DNA from: Sphingobacterium alimentarium
GTDB taxonomy: Bacteria > Bacteroidota > Bacteroidia > Sphingobacteriales > Sphingobacteriaceae
NCBI RefSeq assembly: GCF_004342685.1
Contig: NZ_SMBZ01000030.1
Location: 1-45,534 of the forward strand
Direction of reading: 5' to 3'
DNA: 45,534 nucleotides
In this document: one piece after another, positions 33,737-44,248 of the stretch
Numbering within the stretch: the stretch's first letter is position 1
Layout: each line of letters opens with the position of its first letter
Translations under genes and position numbers: made by a program
Notes under the pieces: generated by a model
Database searches by the model: none
What the model saw: the letters and a program-made list of their open reading frames with translations, nothing else
What the model was told of the DNA's origin: nothing

Positions 33737-35341
33737 TTATTTTGCCCAGAAAATTTTAGAAGAAAATTTATCCACTTCAGGTACATTTTTTTGATTATAT
33801 GCGAATTCCGTATTTGGATAAAGGATTCTTGTAGGAAGTCTATCCGGTGTTGTTGCTGTTGATCCATAAGAAACAAATGTATTTCTCGCATTTGCTTTAT
33901 TATTATTTGGATATGGCTGGTTAGTAGCAGGATTAATTATAGAAGGATATGCTGTTCTTCTAAATTCATTCCATGCTTCGTGTCCAAATTGGAAATTAAA
34001 AGCAATATACTTTTGGGTAATAATAGCTTCAATTTTTTGCTCATTTGAAGTCGCCAAATCAAAATTCACTAATGCTGAAGTACTATTATCAGCTTTGTAA
34101 GCAGCTAAATAATCCGTAGCATTTACAGTTGCAGTAATTGCTCCTGCTTCATTTTTGTACAGATAATTATAACTTGCTTTAATTCCGTCTTCAAATGGAA
34201 CTTTAGCATCACCACTCATTATGCCCCTTACTTTAGCCTCTGCCTCTAGAAACTTAGCCTCTGCTAGTAACATAATAGGTTGACCTGCAGATGGTCCTTT
34301 CACAATACCAATGCCTCTATAGTTAGTAGAACTAATTGTACCTGATGTCGGTCTTAAAACCCATGCAGAAGGAGCGATACCTGTAGGAGGATCATCCTGA
34401 TCTCCTAATTGGTTCTTTGGTACACTAATACCATTTGCAAATGTAACATTTGCTCTTCCTTCGTCATCCAATTTATAACCATCATAGAATGAAACTATAA
34501 AGTATGTTGGGACAAATTGAGTACCCCAAGTACCCACTGCAGCACCACTAGCAACATAAGCCCACTGATTCCACATAGGATTCTGCTTACCATCTATTTT
34601 TGTAAATGTAGGTTGTACAATAGCATCATCTGTTAATACTCCCACAGCATCAATCGTTTCATTTGCAAAAGCAACTTTACCTTTACCTTTAAGGACAAGC
34701 TTTAACTTTAATGTATTTGCAAAACGAGCCCAATTAGTAATATTCCCTTTAAACAATACATCTGCATTAGAAAAGGATGATGGTGCTGTACCAGATTTAA
34801 ACCAAGCTATCGCCTGGTCTAACTTCGAAGCTAGATCCGCATAAATCTCCTCTGCAGCATCATATTTAGGATGGACAATTTCATTACCTTTTAAAGCCTC
34901 TGAGTATGGTACATCATTATACGTGTCAACCAAGTTTGCAAAATTGTAAGCTTTCATGACTTGAGCAGCATGATGATAGGCAGCAAGCGCGTCATTTTCT
35001 GCCGTTTGCGTAATTACATATTCATAATCTAACAGGTTATTATAGGTATTTGACCATAATCCTGCTTCATTTGCTGTAGAGTAATTATAATCCAAAAATC
35101 CATTTCCCCATCCAGACACACCTCCTGCATTCGCAAAGTACATAATTCTGCTACCATACGTATTATAAGGAAGGAGTATTTGAGAGGTATTTACCAAAGC
35201 TTGTGGCAACACTAATTCAGGTGTTGATTCAGTGGCCTGATTCGGATTATCATTAATATTTAGTACCTTGTCACAGGAAGTAAATGCTAAGGATAAACAC
35301 AATCCGAATGAAATATATTTAATTTTATTCAACGTTATCAT
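33737..35341 (-). CDS. SusD-like nutrient-binding lipoprotein (SusD-like_2 type)
   Basis: The protein has 534 residues. It has a lipobox FTSC (cysteine near residue 23). An N-terminal segment NDNPNQATESTPELVLPQAL is characteristic of the SusD-like_2 subfamily. Helical TPR-like repeats follow, and NFQFGHEAWNEFRRTAYP near residue 460 is the conserved WNEFRR motif. SusD proteins cap the SusC barrel and hand over substrate. It starts 10 bases after the SusC gene on the same strand. The substrate is unknown; this subfamily is not restricted to glycans. Confidence 0.9.
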   Translation of the reverse strand: MITLNKIKYISFGLCLSLAFTSCDKVLNINDNPNQATESTPELVLPQALVNTSQILLPYNTYGSRIMYFANAGGVSGWGNGFLDYNYSTANEAGLWSNTYNNLLDYEYVITQTAENDALAAYHHAAQVMKAYNFANLVDTYNDVPYSEALKGNEIVHPKYDAAEEIYADLASKLDQAIAWFKSGTAPSSFSNADVLFKGNITNWARFANTLKLKLVLKGKGKVAFANETIDAVGVLTDDAIVQPTFTKIDGKQNPMWNQWAYVASGAAVGTWGTQFVPTYFIVSFYDGYKLDDEGRANVTFANGISVPKNQLGDQDDPPTGIAPSAWVLRPTSGTISSTNYRGIGIVKGPSAGQPIMLLAEAKFLEAEAKVRGIMSGDAKVPFEDGIKASYNYLYKNEAGAITATVNATDYLAAYKADNSTSALVNFDLATSNEQKIEAIITQKYIAFNFQFGHEAWNEFRRTAYPSIINPATNQPYPNNNKANARNTFVSYGSTATTPDRLPTRILYPNTEFAYNQKNVPEVDKFSSKIFWAK

Positions 35342-35351
35342 ATCTTTTCAA

Positions 35352-38300
35352 TTAAAAAGTTAAAGAAACTGAGAAACCCAAGTATCTTGATGGCGGTGTT
35401 TGACCTAATCCAGTTAAACCAATTGCGTTACCATTAGCAGCACCATTCCCATCAGAATATTCTGGATCTGTGTAGACATTTGTAGATGGTGTCCATAAGA
35501 ATAAGTTTCTACCCTGTGCACTAATACGAGCAGCTTTCACAACACTATTGCCTAGAATTGATTTTGGCAAATTATATGATAGTGACATTTCTCTGATTTT
35601 CCAGAATGCCGCAGATGTAATGTAAGTCTCATCGATATCTGTTCTTTGAGGTCCCATAGTCCAATAATCAGCTCCACCATCTCTTACTGTAACATTTGTA
35701 TTAGCAACATACGTACCAGTTGCTTCATCCCAATATGAGGAATTAGGTATTACAAAACGTTCTCTATCATAAGAGACAGTATTTATACCAGCTCCTGAGA
35801 AATCAAATGAGCCACCTCCATTGTTGAAAATATAATTTCCCGTTCTGTATTCTGCACTAGTATAGAATGTTAAATCCTTATAGGATAAAGTCATATTCAA
35901 GCCTAATGTATGTGTAGGCAATGCTGGCCCTAAATTGATTAATCCTTCAGTTTGACTAGGGTAACCTGTGATCTTGTCTACTATTATTCTTCCTTGATCG
36001 TCTCTTTGATACCCGTACCCTTTTAATATTGGGAATTTCTCACCAGCAATGGCGTATGAACCTGTAGTACCTCCATAAGTTCCTAAAGCTAGTTCTTCCA
36101 AACCTTCCGCTACCTCTTCTACTCTATTGTCAATATAAGTGAAATTACCTCCTAATGTTAAATCCCAATCAGTAGTACGAATTGGAGATATTGAAAGTCT
36201 GGTTTCAACCCCTTTTCCTGATGTAACACCGGCATTTAGTAAATAAGAACTATATCCAGTAGCCCAAGAAATATTAGTTGGAACAGTATTATCTGTTGTT
36301 CTATTACTGAAATAGGTTAAATCTGCAGACACACGATTATTCCACCACGCAGATTCAAAACCGATTTCAAAAGATCTAGTCATCTCAGGTTTTAACCCTT
36401 GTTGAATTACTTGGTTACCTAAAGTAAATCCTCCCATACCATTATAAGGGAAGCCGGCCCCTTGACTGAATGTTGGTAGCAAACTATATGCCCCAAAGTT
36501 TGAAAAGTTGCCTACGTTTACTTGTCCTACTTTAGACCAGCTTGTTCTTAATTTCAAGAAATTCAAGTACTCTAATCCTTGTAAAGATTCTATAGCATCT
36601 GTTGCCACGAAAGACAAAGTCGCACCAGGATAGAAGAAAGATCTATTCTCTGGATCCAAAATAGAAACCCAGTCATTTCTTCCCGTTAAACTTAAGAATA
36701 AATAATTCTTATACGCCACGTCTACTTTTCCTGCTAAACCAAATATTCGAGATAGATATTGACTTTGTGAAGCAGAAGGTGGATTTAAACTATTCCCCAA
36801 ATTATACAAATCATCTAATACTAGACCATTTACAGAAGCTCCTAGACCTGAGTTTTGATTTTGCACATATTGGAATAAAGCAGTATAATCAAATTTAAAA
36901 TCTCCTTCTGTATGTGTTGCGTGAGCCGTAAAATCACTGACGATGTTCGTTGTGTAATTGAATCCATCACTTACACTACCCGCAATATTTTGAGATTTAT
37001 ATGCCCCATGCAAACCAGCAGCATAAGGAGTATAATTAAATTTACCAACTGTATTCTTGAATGACTGATTTTGTGTGGTCATACCGACACGTCCCATAAA
37101 GTCTAACCATTCTAATGGTTTAAAGTCCAATTGAACATTACCCATTAAATAGTCATTACGCGTATTTGCACGATTATTCTCTGCTACAAAATATGGATTG
37201 TTATAATAGGCATTATAATAACCATTAGGATTAGCAAACGGATTGTTTCTCCAATCCTTATAACCCAATAAATTAATATGTCCAGGAGATTGAAGAACAT
37301 TATCGTAGATAGTAGCATTTGCAGAGGTTATGTCATATCTATTTTGCGCATAATATGCGGTATAACTAACATCTAAGTTATCATGCACTTTTCGAGTACC
37401 GTTTAAACGAGCTGAAGCACGATTATACTTATCAAAGGCAACAGTACCTGAAGAACCTAAATATTGACCAGAGAAACGGAAAGATCCCTTTTCGTCTTTT
37501 GAACCAATTGAGATATTGGTCATATTCGTAGCACCTGTCTCCCAAAACTTATCTTTATCCCCAGTCCATGAATAAGCACCTGTTTGTGTACTTCCATCTT
37601 CCAATGGATCACCTATTAATACCGTTGAACCATCAAAAGCTGGACCATACTGTTGATTTTCATAAGCTACATAATAAGGATAAAATGCAGCATATCCCGA
37701 TCCAAAACGCTTTTGCATTTGAGGGAGAAATACAATGTCTTCAAAAGTTGTAGTATTCTCTACTACAACCTCAAAACCATCAGATGAAGCTCCTTTCTTA
37801 GTCTTAATGATCAAGGCACCATTAGATGCTTGAGAACCGTAAAGTGCAGCAGCTGAAGAGCCATTTAGCAACCGTAATATCCTCTACATCATCAGGGTTA
37901 AGATTCCCTAGCATTGACGATGGAGATATCACATTATCAATTACGACAAGAGCCTGGTTATTACCAGTTAATGAACGCATACCACGAAGCATAACCCGAT
38001 AGTTTGGATTAACACCCGAGCCAACCCCTTGAACGGTCAAACCTGCTACTTTACCAGTTAAGCCTGTAACAATATTTGTTGGCCTAGCCTGTTGCAAATC
38101 TTCTGCTTTAATCGTGGTTTGTGCCGCACCTATGGATCTTCTTGAAGCCGTTAAACCCGCACCTGTTACAACAATCTCATCTAAGACATTGTTTGCGTCA
38201 GAAAGCACAACATTAATTACAGAAGAGTTTCCTATAAGAACTGTCTGAGACGTAAATCCAACGTAGGATACAGACAGCCTTGCACCTTGAGGAACATTGA

Positions 38301-38484
38301 TTGTGAAATTACCTGAGCCATCAGTTTGAGTAGCTACGTTTCCTCCAATGACTGATACTGAAGCTCCAGCAATTGGAGCGCCCTCAGGCGAAGTAACTTT
38401 ACCACTCACTTGACGTGTTTGAGCGTACGACACACTTGTTATGCATGCTGCCGCCAAAATTGTTGTGAGTAACTTTTGTTTCAT
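35352..38484 (-). pseudogene. SusC-like TonB-dependent receptor, broken by a +1 frameshift
   Basis: Two overlapping frames together give a normal ~1043-residue SusC. The first runs from ATG 38484: signal peptide, carboxypeptidase-regulatory-like domain near 22-100, and plug with VDEDITV-like VEDITV. The second begins LNGSSAAALYGSQASNG, which is the immediate continuation of the plug, and runs to a barrel ending GFSVSLTF. At 37869-37873 the minus strand reads GTTGCTAAA where GTNCTAAAT in one frame is expected, so one base appears to be inserted. As read, translation ends ~15 residues after the shift, giving no barrel. Downstream susD and DUF1735 are intact. It may be a real mutation, phase-variation-like, or a sequencing error. 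Confidence 0.85.
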
Positions 38485-38933
38485 AATATTAGTTTTTTGT
38501 TTAGTAGTAAGTATAAGATCTGACAAGTATCAGTCTTATTTAAACTACGCTAACATAACTATTTTAACGTTAAATGTTAAAATATTTAACATTTTTCTCA
38601 AAAAAATATTATTATTTTATGAAATAAGTTATTCATTGACCGTTTGTACTTCTCAAAACAAATATTTTCAATAAAAGAAGAAAAAATATTTAAGTATAAA
38701 TACCAACTATCTTAATTATATAAACTTGCCAAAATTAATTTTAACTTTTTTTTAACAAAAATTTTAAAAGTTAGAGAACCGTAATTTGTAATCTTTAAGA
38801 ACAAAAATATAATTAAACCTTCTTAAATAGACGTTTGAAAAGTCGGTTTATAGAAAATAGAGCATTCATATTAATTGCCTTCTACCCAATAGAATGCGCT
38901 TTATGGAATTAAATCAAGACATTATGCAGGGAT
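38485..38933. other. A/T-rich intergenic region upstream of the first susC
   Basis: About 450 bases without a gene. Apart from the palindrome at 38572-38594 and a possible TTTG followed after 19 bases by TAACATTT on the minus strand (weak promoter candidate), I see no coding or RNA feature. Confidence 0.5.
38572..38594 (-). promoter_or_regulatory. Palindrome upstream of the first susC
   Basis: Arms AAATGTTAAA and TTTAACATTT are perfect 10-bp inverted repeats around ATA, ~90 bases before the susC start. A possible -33 TTTG lies just upstream, and the right side of the palindrome would form the -7 region. It could be an operator for the locus, but A/T-rich DNA makes chance palindromes common. 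Confidence 0.35.
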
Positions 38934-38974
38934 AAAAAAAAGGGGCTGTACCACTTATTTATGATACAGCCCCC
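38934..38974 (-). terminator. Terminator of the second SusC/SusD operon
   Basis: A 9-bp perfect stem GGGGCTGTA / TACAGCCCC encloses a 14-nt loop. On the minus strand it is followed by TTTTTTTT. It lies 26 bases past the SusD stop. Confidence 0.85.
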
Positions 38975-38999
38975 TAATTAAGGATTATTTTCAATAGAC

Positions 39000-40541
39000 C
39001 TAGTCAATTAATGTATTAAAATCAACCTCACGAGCTGGAGTCACGATTTTCCATTTATTGTTTTGTGTAGGATCTATTGTAGCGGCTAATATTGTTTGGA
39101 AGTTACCACCTTCTGAGAAAGATTTTCTTTTAATAGTGTCTCCCCAACGTTTCATATCAAACCAATCGAAACCTTCACCCCATAATTCAATAGCTCTATA
39201 CTTTTTAATCTCATTAAATAATGCGATACCTGTCAAAGTACAATTGTAAGAAGCGTCTCGGCCAGTATTTTTATTCAACTCATTTAATAATGCTTGAACT
39301 TCTGAAGCAGGTTTATTTTGCTTATATTTCGCTTCAGCTTCGATCAAGACCATTTCAGCTGACCTAAAATTATTGGTATGACCAATACCGGGCATTCCAT
39401 TTGCTTTTATCTTGAATTGCATGTACGAATAGGCCGTTGCATTGGATGGAATATCAGCATATAGGCTACGAATGTATGCCAAACCTGCCGCATTACCTTG
39501 TCCCGTAGTGGCATTAAACGCAGTACCCGCTGCCGCTGGATTTAAAAACAAATCTTTACGTATATCTGTTGCTGGTATTTGATCATACAATTCTTTACTT
39601 ATCATTTTGGGTGCAGTTCTTACAGCACTAGCAGTAGAATTGTAAGCAATATATGCTTGATATGAGTAAAAATGAATAGTTTCCTGCTCGGAGTCGAATA
39701 CCGACCAAATCCACTCTTTGTTAGGATTTGAAAATCCAGATTTATATTCAGTATTTGACATCAATGGATAATTAGCTCGTGCTAATTTCGCGTACTTTTC
39801 TGCATTTACATAATCTTCTTTATTTAAAGCAGCTCTGGCGTAAATCGCATAAGCAACGTCTAGGTTTGCCTCATAATTACGGCCTGATGTTCTGTTTAGA
39901 CCAGATGAAGTATATAACTGTACTGCCTGATCCAGGTCATCATAGATTAACTTATAGGCATCAGCTAAGCTCGATAAAGGTAAATCTTCTATACCCTCAT
40001 TTACGCGTAGTACAACAGCCGGAGTCGCTCCATTGTTGGAATCTGCCCATCTATCGCCATATAATTGCACTAGCATCATGTATGAATACGCTCTAAAAGT
40101 CAATCCTTGTGCTTTAAGAAAAGCTTTCTCATTATCTGAGCCTGTGGCATTATCTATATTTGTGATTACAGCATTTGCGTTACTGATTATCATATAATAG
40201 TAATACCAAGGGTAATATGTATATGTACTAACAGGGTTAGAAACGAATTCCATATTCATCACAGATGACCATCCTGGAAGAGGAGCTGTAAAATGATTAC
40301 CCATATAGTTACCATAATACATCTTAATAGTTCCTTCGCCATTAAAACCTTGGCTTCCAAGATACTGTCTCTTCATAAGACGAGAAAGACCGTTAACCGC
40401 AGCCTTGGCATTAGCTACATTTTCGAAAGCCACATCTGGACCTGTCGATTGTGTAGGTGCAGTATCTAAAAATTCGTCAGAACAAGAAGTAAAAACTACT
40501 GATGCTGCTAATAATATTTTTAATGTATTTAATAATTTCAT
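39000..40541 (-). CDS. SusD/RagB-family nutrient-binding lipoprotein
   Basis: The protein has 513 residues. A lipobox (FTSC, cysteine near residue 20) is followed by the classic SusD start SDEFLDTAPTQS. The family's helical core contains FLKAQGLTFRAYSYMMLVQLYGD near 140, and a C-terminal FNEIKKYRAIELWGEGFDWFDMKRWGD, the conserved signature of the RagB/SusD family. It belongs to a different SusD subfamily from the protein at 33737-35341. It starts 13 bases after the SusC stop, forming a two-gene operon closed by a terminator. Confidence 0.93.
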   Translation of the reverse strand: MKLLNTLKILLAASVVFTSCSDEFLDTAPTQSTGPDVAFENVANAKAAVNGLSRLMKRQYLGSQGFNGEGTIKMYYGNYMGNHFTAPLPGWSSVMNMEFVSNPVSTYTYYPWYYYYMIISNANAVITNIDNATGSDNEKAFLKAQGLTFRAYSYMMLVQLYGDRWADSNNGATPAVVLRVNEGIEDLPLSSLADAYKLIYDDLDQAVQLYTSSGLNRTSGRNYEANLDVAYAIYARAALNKEDYVNAEKYAKLARANYPLMSNTEYKSGFSNPNKEWIWSVFDSEQETIHFYSYQAYIAYNSTASAVRTAPKMISKELYDQIPATDIRKDLFLNPAAAGTAFNATTGQGNAAGLAYIRSLYADIPSNATAYSYMQFKIKANGMPGIGHTNNFRSAEMVLIEAEAKYKQNKPASEVQALLNELNKNTGRDASYNCTLTGIALFNEIKKYRAIELWGEGFDWFDMKRWGDTIKRKSFSEGGNFQTILAATIDPTQNNKWKIVTPAREVDFNTLID

Positions 40542-40554
40542 GATTTTCTATTGA

Positions 40555-43500
40555 TTAAAATCCAACATTTAACCCAAAAGATATTGTTCTCTGCGGTACA
40601 AATTGATTTTGACTGTATCCTCCAAAGGTTTGCTGAGAACTATAGCCTTTCAAAGCATTAAATGTTGCTAAATTCTCCCCACTCAAGATAAAGCTAACGC
40701 GACTCAGACCAGCTTTTTGAGAGATCTCGTTTGGCAATCTATATCCTAATGCTACATTTCGAATTACAAAGTAAGAATTATTCAATAAGAATCTTGTTGA
40801 TGTGGCATTGTTATATTGACTATTCGTAAAGTTTACTTGAGGAACTGCATCAGGATTAATTCTATTAGAAGATGTCTCTGTCATACCAGCTGGAGCCTCA
40901 GTCCAAGCTTTACTCAAATCAGCATGTGCAGAACTAGGTGACGCACCCAACGACATCAAATCAATGTATGAATAATCGAGTCCCTTACCTCCTACAGAGT
41001 AGGTGAACAAGCCTGATAGATCCCAATTTTTATAATTCAAACTGGTAGTGATACCACCTGATACTTTTGGAATTGAAGACCCACTAAATTCTTGTTTAGC
41101 GTAAGAAGCATTTCTAGTATACATAACACCATTAACCTCTTCTAAGAAAGGATGCCATGCACCTGTAGCATCTGTTGGATCATACGTTTCAGTATCTGCA
41201 TAGTATAATGATTGACCTGTCATCATATCTACTCCCGCATATTGTCTTAGGAAATAATCGAATACCGAATGACCTTCCATATATTTAAATGGTGCAGATA
41301 TAATACCATTTTCCTTATTTTCTTCAGGCAAGTTGATAATCTTGTTCTTTATAAGGGTAGCATTGAAACCTAAATTCCAAGTAAAATCCCTATTCTTGAT
41401 TATATCACCATTCAAAGTAAACTCAAAACCCTTGTTAACTAAATCTCCTACGTTGCGCGTTACGGATGCTGTACCTGAACCTGACGTAGTAGAACCTACA
41501 GATAATGGTAAGTTAACATTGAATAATAAGTCTTTAGATCTCTTGTCAAAATATTCAACCACAAAATTCATACGGTTAAATATTCTACCTTCTAAAGCTA
41601 ACGAAGAAGATTGACTGCCTTCCCATCTTAAATCTGGGTTACCAATATTAGATTTATATAATGCAGAGAGATTATTGTTTTGGGCCAGTGCATATAATGA
41701 TAAATAATCATTAAAACCTAAACTAGCTAAGCTTCCTACCACACCAGTAGCGGCTCTAAATTTTAAGGTATTAACCCACGCAAAATCTTGCATAAAGTTT
41801 TCCTTAGAGATTAACCAGCTACCACCAATACTCCAGAAGTTATCCCATCTGTGCGCTTTTGACACACGTGAAGTACCGTCTCTTCTTATCGAACCTTCCA
41901 CGAAGTATTTTTCATTGTAGTTATATCTCGCACGTCCAAAGTAACTTTCAGACTTATCATTGTATTCGTAATCCGTCAAGCCAACAATAGTAGTGAAGTT
42001 AATTAAGTGATTTTGACCAGCAAATGTTTCTGTATTTTTAGAACCATTCAAATAGGTGTAGATATTACCATAGTTTTCATGCCCTACCATAAAATCTACA
42101 TTGTGCGCCTCATTAAATGTGTTCACATAGGTCAATAATTGCTGTGCTGTATAGTTTTTATAGTTATAAATAGTACGGGAAGCGCGTCCATTATTACCTG
42201 TACCATCACCGATGACAGCGTTATCATATCCACGATCTTCATTATATCTCAAGTTGATATCGGCTAAAGCGGAGAAGGTAAAATGCTTCAAGAAATCAAA
42301 ATTCAAATATGCCTGTGAGGCCATTGTATTTCTTTTGGTTTTATCTTCGTTTAATTCATTTTCCCAGATTACGTGCCTTCCGATTAATTGATTTCTGGAA
42401 GTCTCCCCATTATCATATATTTTATTACCCGCTGCGTCAAAGATATAATTACCTGTTATAGGGTCATGAGCATGAACTGGATAAATAGGCGCTATATTAC
42501 GTGCAAAATACCAAGGGTTAACTATTGTTGAGTTACCTGTACTTTCCAAGAAGTTTGATAATTGATGAGAAGCATTCACAGACATACCTGCTCTTAGCCA
42601 AGTTTTAGGAGTGATTTCTCCACTTACACGACCTGTCAAACGGTTAAAATTTGATGTAGTAATGTATCCTTCTTCTTCTAGATAATTAGTAGAAAAATAA
42701 TATCTTGACTTTTCACTACCACCTCTTCCGCTAATAGAGTAATCTTGACGCTTACCGACGCGAGAAATAGGGTCAAACCAATTCAAGTCACCAGCATAAT
42801 CGCCTTTTATTTTTGCATTTGGATTTACTTTACCATTTGCATCAAATAATTGTTCAGGCTCCATATCAAATATATTTAATTTTAATATACTTGGTATTAG
42901 ACCTTTCGTAGCTTCTTCATTGGCTCTAGCTAGTGTCCAAGTAGGATTAGCTGTCGCTAGTTGATTGCGGTAACCCGCCCACGAAGCCTCCATATATTGC
43001 TTTGGATCCAACATGTCATATTCGGGAATACCACGGCTAAAAGCACCCAAATTAGCTATTAAATTTATATCTGCCGTTCCTGCTTTGCCCTTCTTTGAAG
43101 TTATCACAATCACACCATTCGCTGCTCTAGACCCATATAATGCTGCAGATGTAGCATCCTTTAGAACAGTTACTGACTCAATGTCATTAGGGTTCAAATC
43201 GGAGATATTACCTCCCATTACCACACCGTCTAATACATACACTGGGGATGAATTTCCATTAATAGAACCAAAACCACGAACACGAATATTTGGACTTGAT
43301 CCCGGCTCTCCATACGAGTTATTAACCTGCAAACCTGGAGCCGCACCTTCTAGCACAGCCGTAACAGAAGATACTGGTCGTTTCTCAATATCTTTTGCAG
43401 TCACACTTGCGACAGCACCTGTGATAGCCTCCTTATTTTGAGTACCATAAGCGACTACTACTACTTCTTCAAGGTCTGTTTCATCTGATTGCAACACTAT

Positions 43501-43779
43501 TGACAATACAGACGAATTGCCAACTAATACACGTTGGGATATATAACCAATAACCGACACATTCAACGTAGCACCTGGGCTTACATTGATAGCAAAATTT
43601 CCAGAGGCATCAGTCTGAGTAGATACGTTAGAGCCTACTACTGTCACGGTCGCACCTCCTAGAGAAGCGCCGTCCGAGCCGACTACCTTACCTGTCACCT
43701 GACGTGTCTGTGCATAAGACGCGCTTGCCACACACGCTAATGCGAACATAGTACTGAGTAACTTGTGTTTCATAAACAT
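40555..43779 (-). CDS. SusC/RagA-family TonB-dependent outer-membrane receptor
   Basis: The protein has 1074 residues. A signal peptide precedes TRQVTGKV. A carboxypeptidase-regulatory-like domain lies near 24-100, then the TonB box region EEVVVVAYGTQ, the plug (PVSSVTAVLEGAAPGLQV, VLKDATSAALYGSRAANGVI), and a long barrel with the C-terminal ISFGLNVGF. ATG 43779 or 43773 are both possible; the second (MKHKLL) matches its paralogue. The N-terminal ~100 residues closely resemble those of the frameshifted SusC downstream, so the two loci probably arose by duplication of that part. No ECF sigma or anti-sigma (FecR) gene is adjacent. Confidence 0.95.
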   Translation of the reverse strand: MFMKHKLLSTMFALACVASASYAQTRQVTGKVVGSDGASLGGATVTVVGSNVSTQTDASGNFAINVSPGATLNVSVIGYISQRVLVGNSSVLSIVLQSDETDLEEVVVVAYGTQNKEAITGAVASVTAKDIEKRPVSSVTAVLEGAAPGLQVNNSYGEPGSSPNIRVRGFGSINGNSSPVYVLDGVVMGGNISDLNPNDIESVTVLKDATSAALYGSRAANGVIVITSKKGKAGTADINLIANLGAFSRGIPEYDMLDPKQYMEASWAGYRNQLATANPTWTLARANEEATKGLIPSILKLNIFDMEPEQLFDANGKVNPNAKIKGDYAGDLNWFDPISRVGKRQDYSISGRGGSEKSRYYFSTNYLEEEGYITTSNFNRLTGRVSGEITPKTWLRAGMSVNASHQLSNFLESTGNSTIVNPWYFARNIAPIYPVHAHDPITGNYIFDAAGNKIYDNGETSRNQLIGRHVIWENELNEDKTKRNTMASQAYLNFDFLKHFTFSALADINLRYNEDRGYDNAVIGDGTGNNGRASRTIYNYKNYTAQQLLTYVNTFNEAHNVDFMVGHENYGNIYTYLNGSKNTETFAGQNHLINFTTIVGLTDYEYNDKSESYFGRARYNYNEKYFVEGSIRRDGTSRVSKAHRWDNFWSIGGSWLISKENFMQDFAWVNTLKFRAATGVVGSLASLGFNDYLSLYALAQNNNLSALYKSNIGNPDLRWEGSQSSSLALEGRIFNRMNFVVEYFDKRSKDLLFNVNLPLSVGSTTSGSGTASVTRNVGDLVNKGFEFTLNGDIIKNRDFTWNLGFNATLIKNKIINLPEENKENGIISAPFKYMEGHSVFDYFLRQYAGVDMMTGQSLYYADTETYDPTDATGAWHPFLEEVNGVMYTRNASYAKQEFSGSSIPKVSGGITTSLNYKNWDLSGLFTYSVGGKGLDYSYIDLMSLGASPSSAHADLSKAWTEAPAGMTETSSNRINPDAVPQVNFTNSQYNNATSTRFLLNNSYFVIRNVALGYRLPNEISQKAGLSRVSFILSGENLATFNALKGYSSQQTFGGYSQNQFVPQRTISFGLNVGF

Positions 43780-43844
43780 TTGTTTTAATTAATAATTGTT
43801 AGCGTTTTTACGGTTTAGAACAAAACATCCTAATTCGCCTCGCG

Positions 43845-43852
43845 CAAACTTA
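43845..43852 (-). promoter_or_regulatory. -7 promoter box of the second SusC/SusD operon
   Basis: On the minus strand TAAGTTTG matches TAnnTTTG, 65 bases before ATG 43779. No -33 element was identified at the expected distance. Confidence 0.5.
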
Positions 43853-44170
43853 GAAAATTATTTCTAATTATTTTTAGATTTTTCAACAAAAACCGTTGAT
43901 TCAATAATAAATTGCAATAACAACCATGTTTAAATAAAAACCTTTCAATTACCTACTCTCTGATTAAAAAAGAACAGTCAACTTATATCGAATCTATGTT
44001 GACATATTCATTGTCACATCATCCAGAGAGGAACGCTAGCAACGGACCAAATAAAAATTGATTAGTTTGATATGAAACTATACTAAATTATAACCAGCTT
44101 CAAATTATTTTGAAGGGGTTTGTTATGTTATTGTTTGTAACATGCTTCCTGTCGGCCTATTCAACAGTAA
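43853..44170. other. Intergenic region between the SusC operon and the group II intron
   Basis: About 320 bases without a gene. It contains a 7-bp hairpin CTTCAAA / TTTGAAG at 44098-44115 with no clear U-tract. Nothing else firm was seen. The piece next to 44170 is the 3' exon of the intron. Confidence 0.5.
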
Positions 44171-44213
44171 TCGGATAGGAGGAACGGGATTAATTCCCGT
44201 TCCGACCTTCCAC

Positions 44214-44245
44214 AGCACCGTACGTACCGTTCGGTATACGGCGCT
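44214..44245 (-). ncRNA. Group II intron domain V
   Basis: On the minus strand AGCGCCGTA pairs with TACGGTGCT (one G-U pair), followed by an inner stem TACC / GGTA with a GAAC loop and a 2-nt CG bulge on the 3' side. This is the standard domain V shape, with a CGC-type catalytic triad before CGTA. At 32 nt it is slightly shorter than the usual 34. Confidence 0.85.
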
Positions 44246-44248
44246 TCC

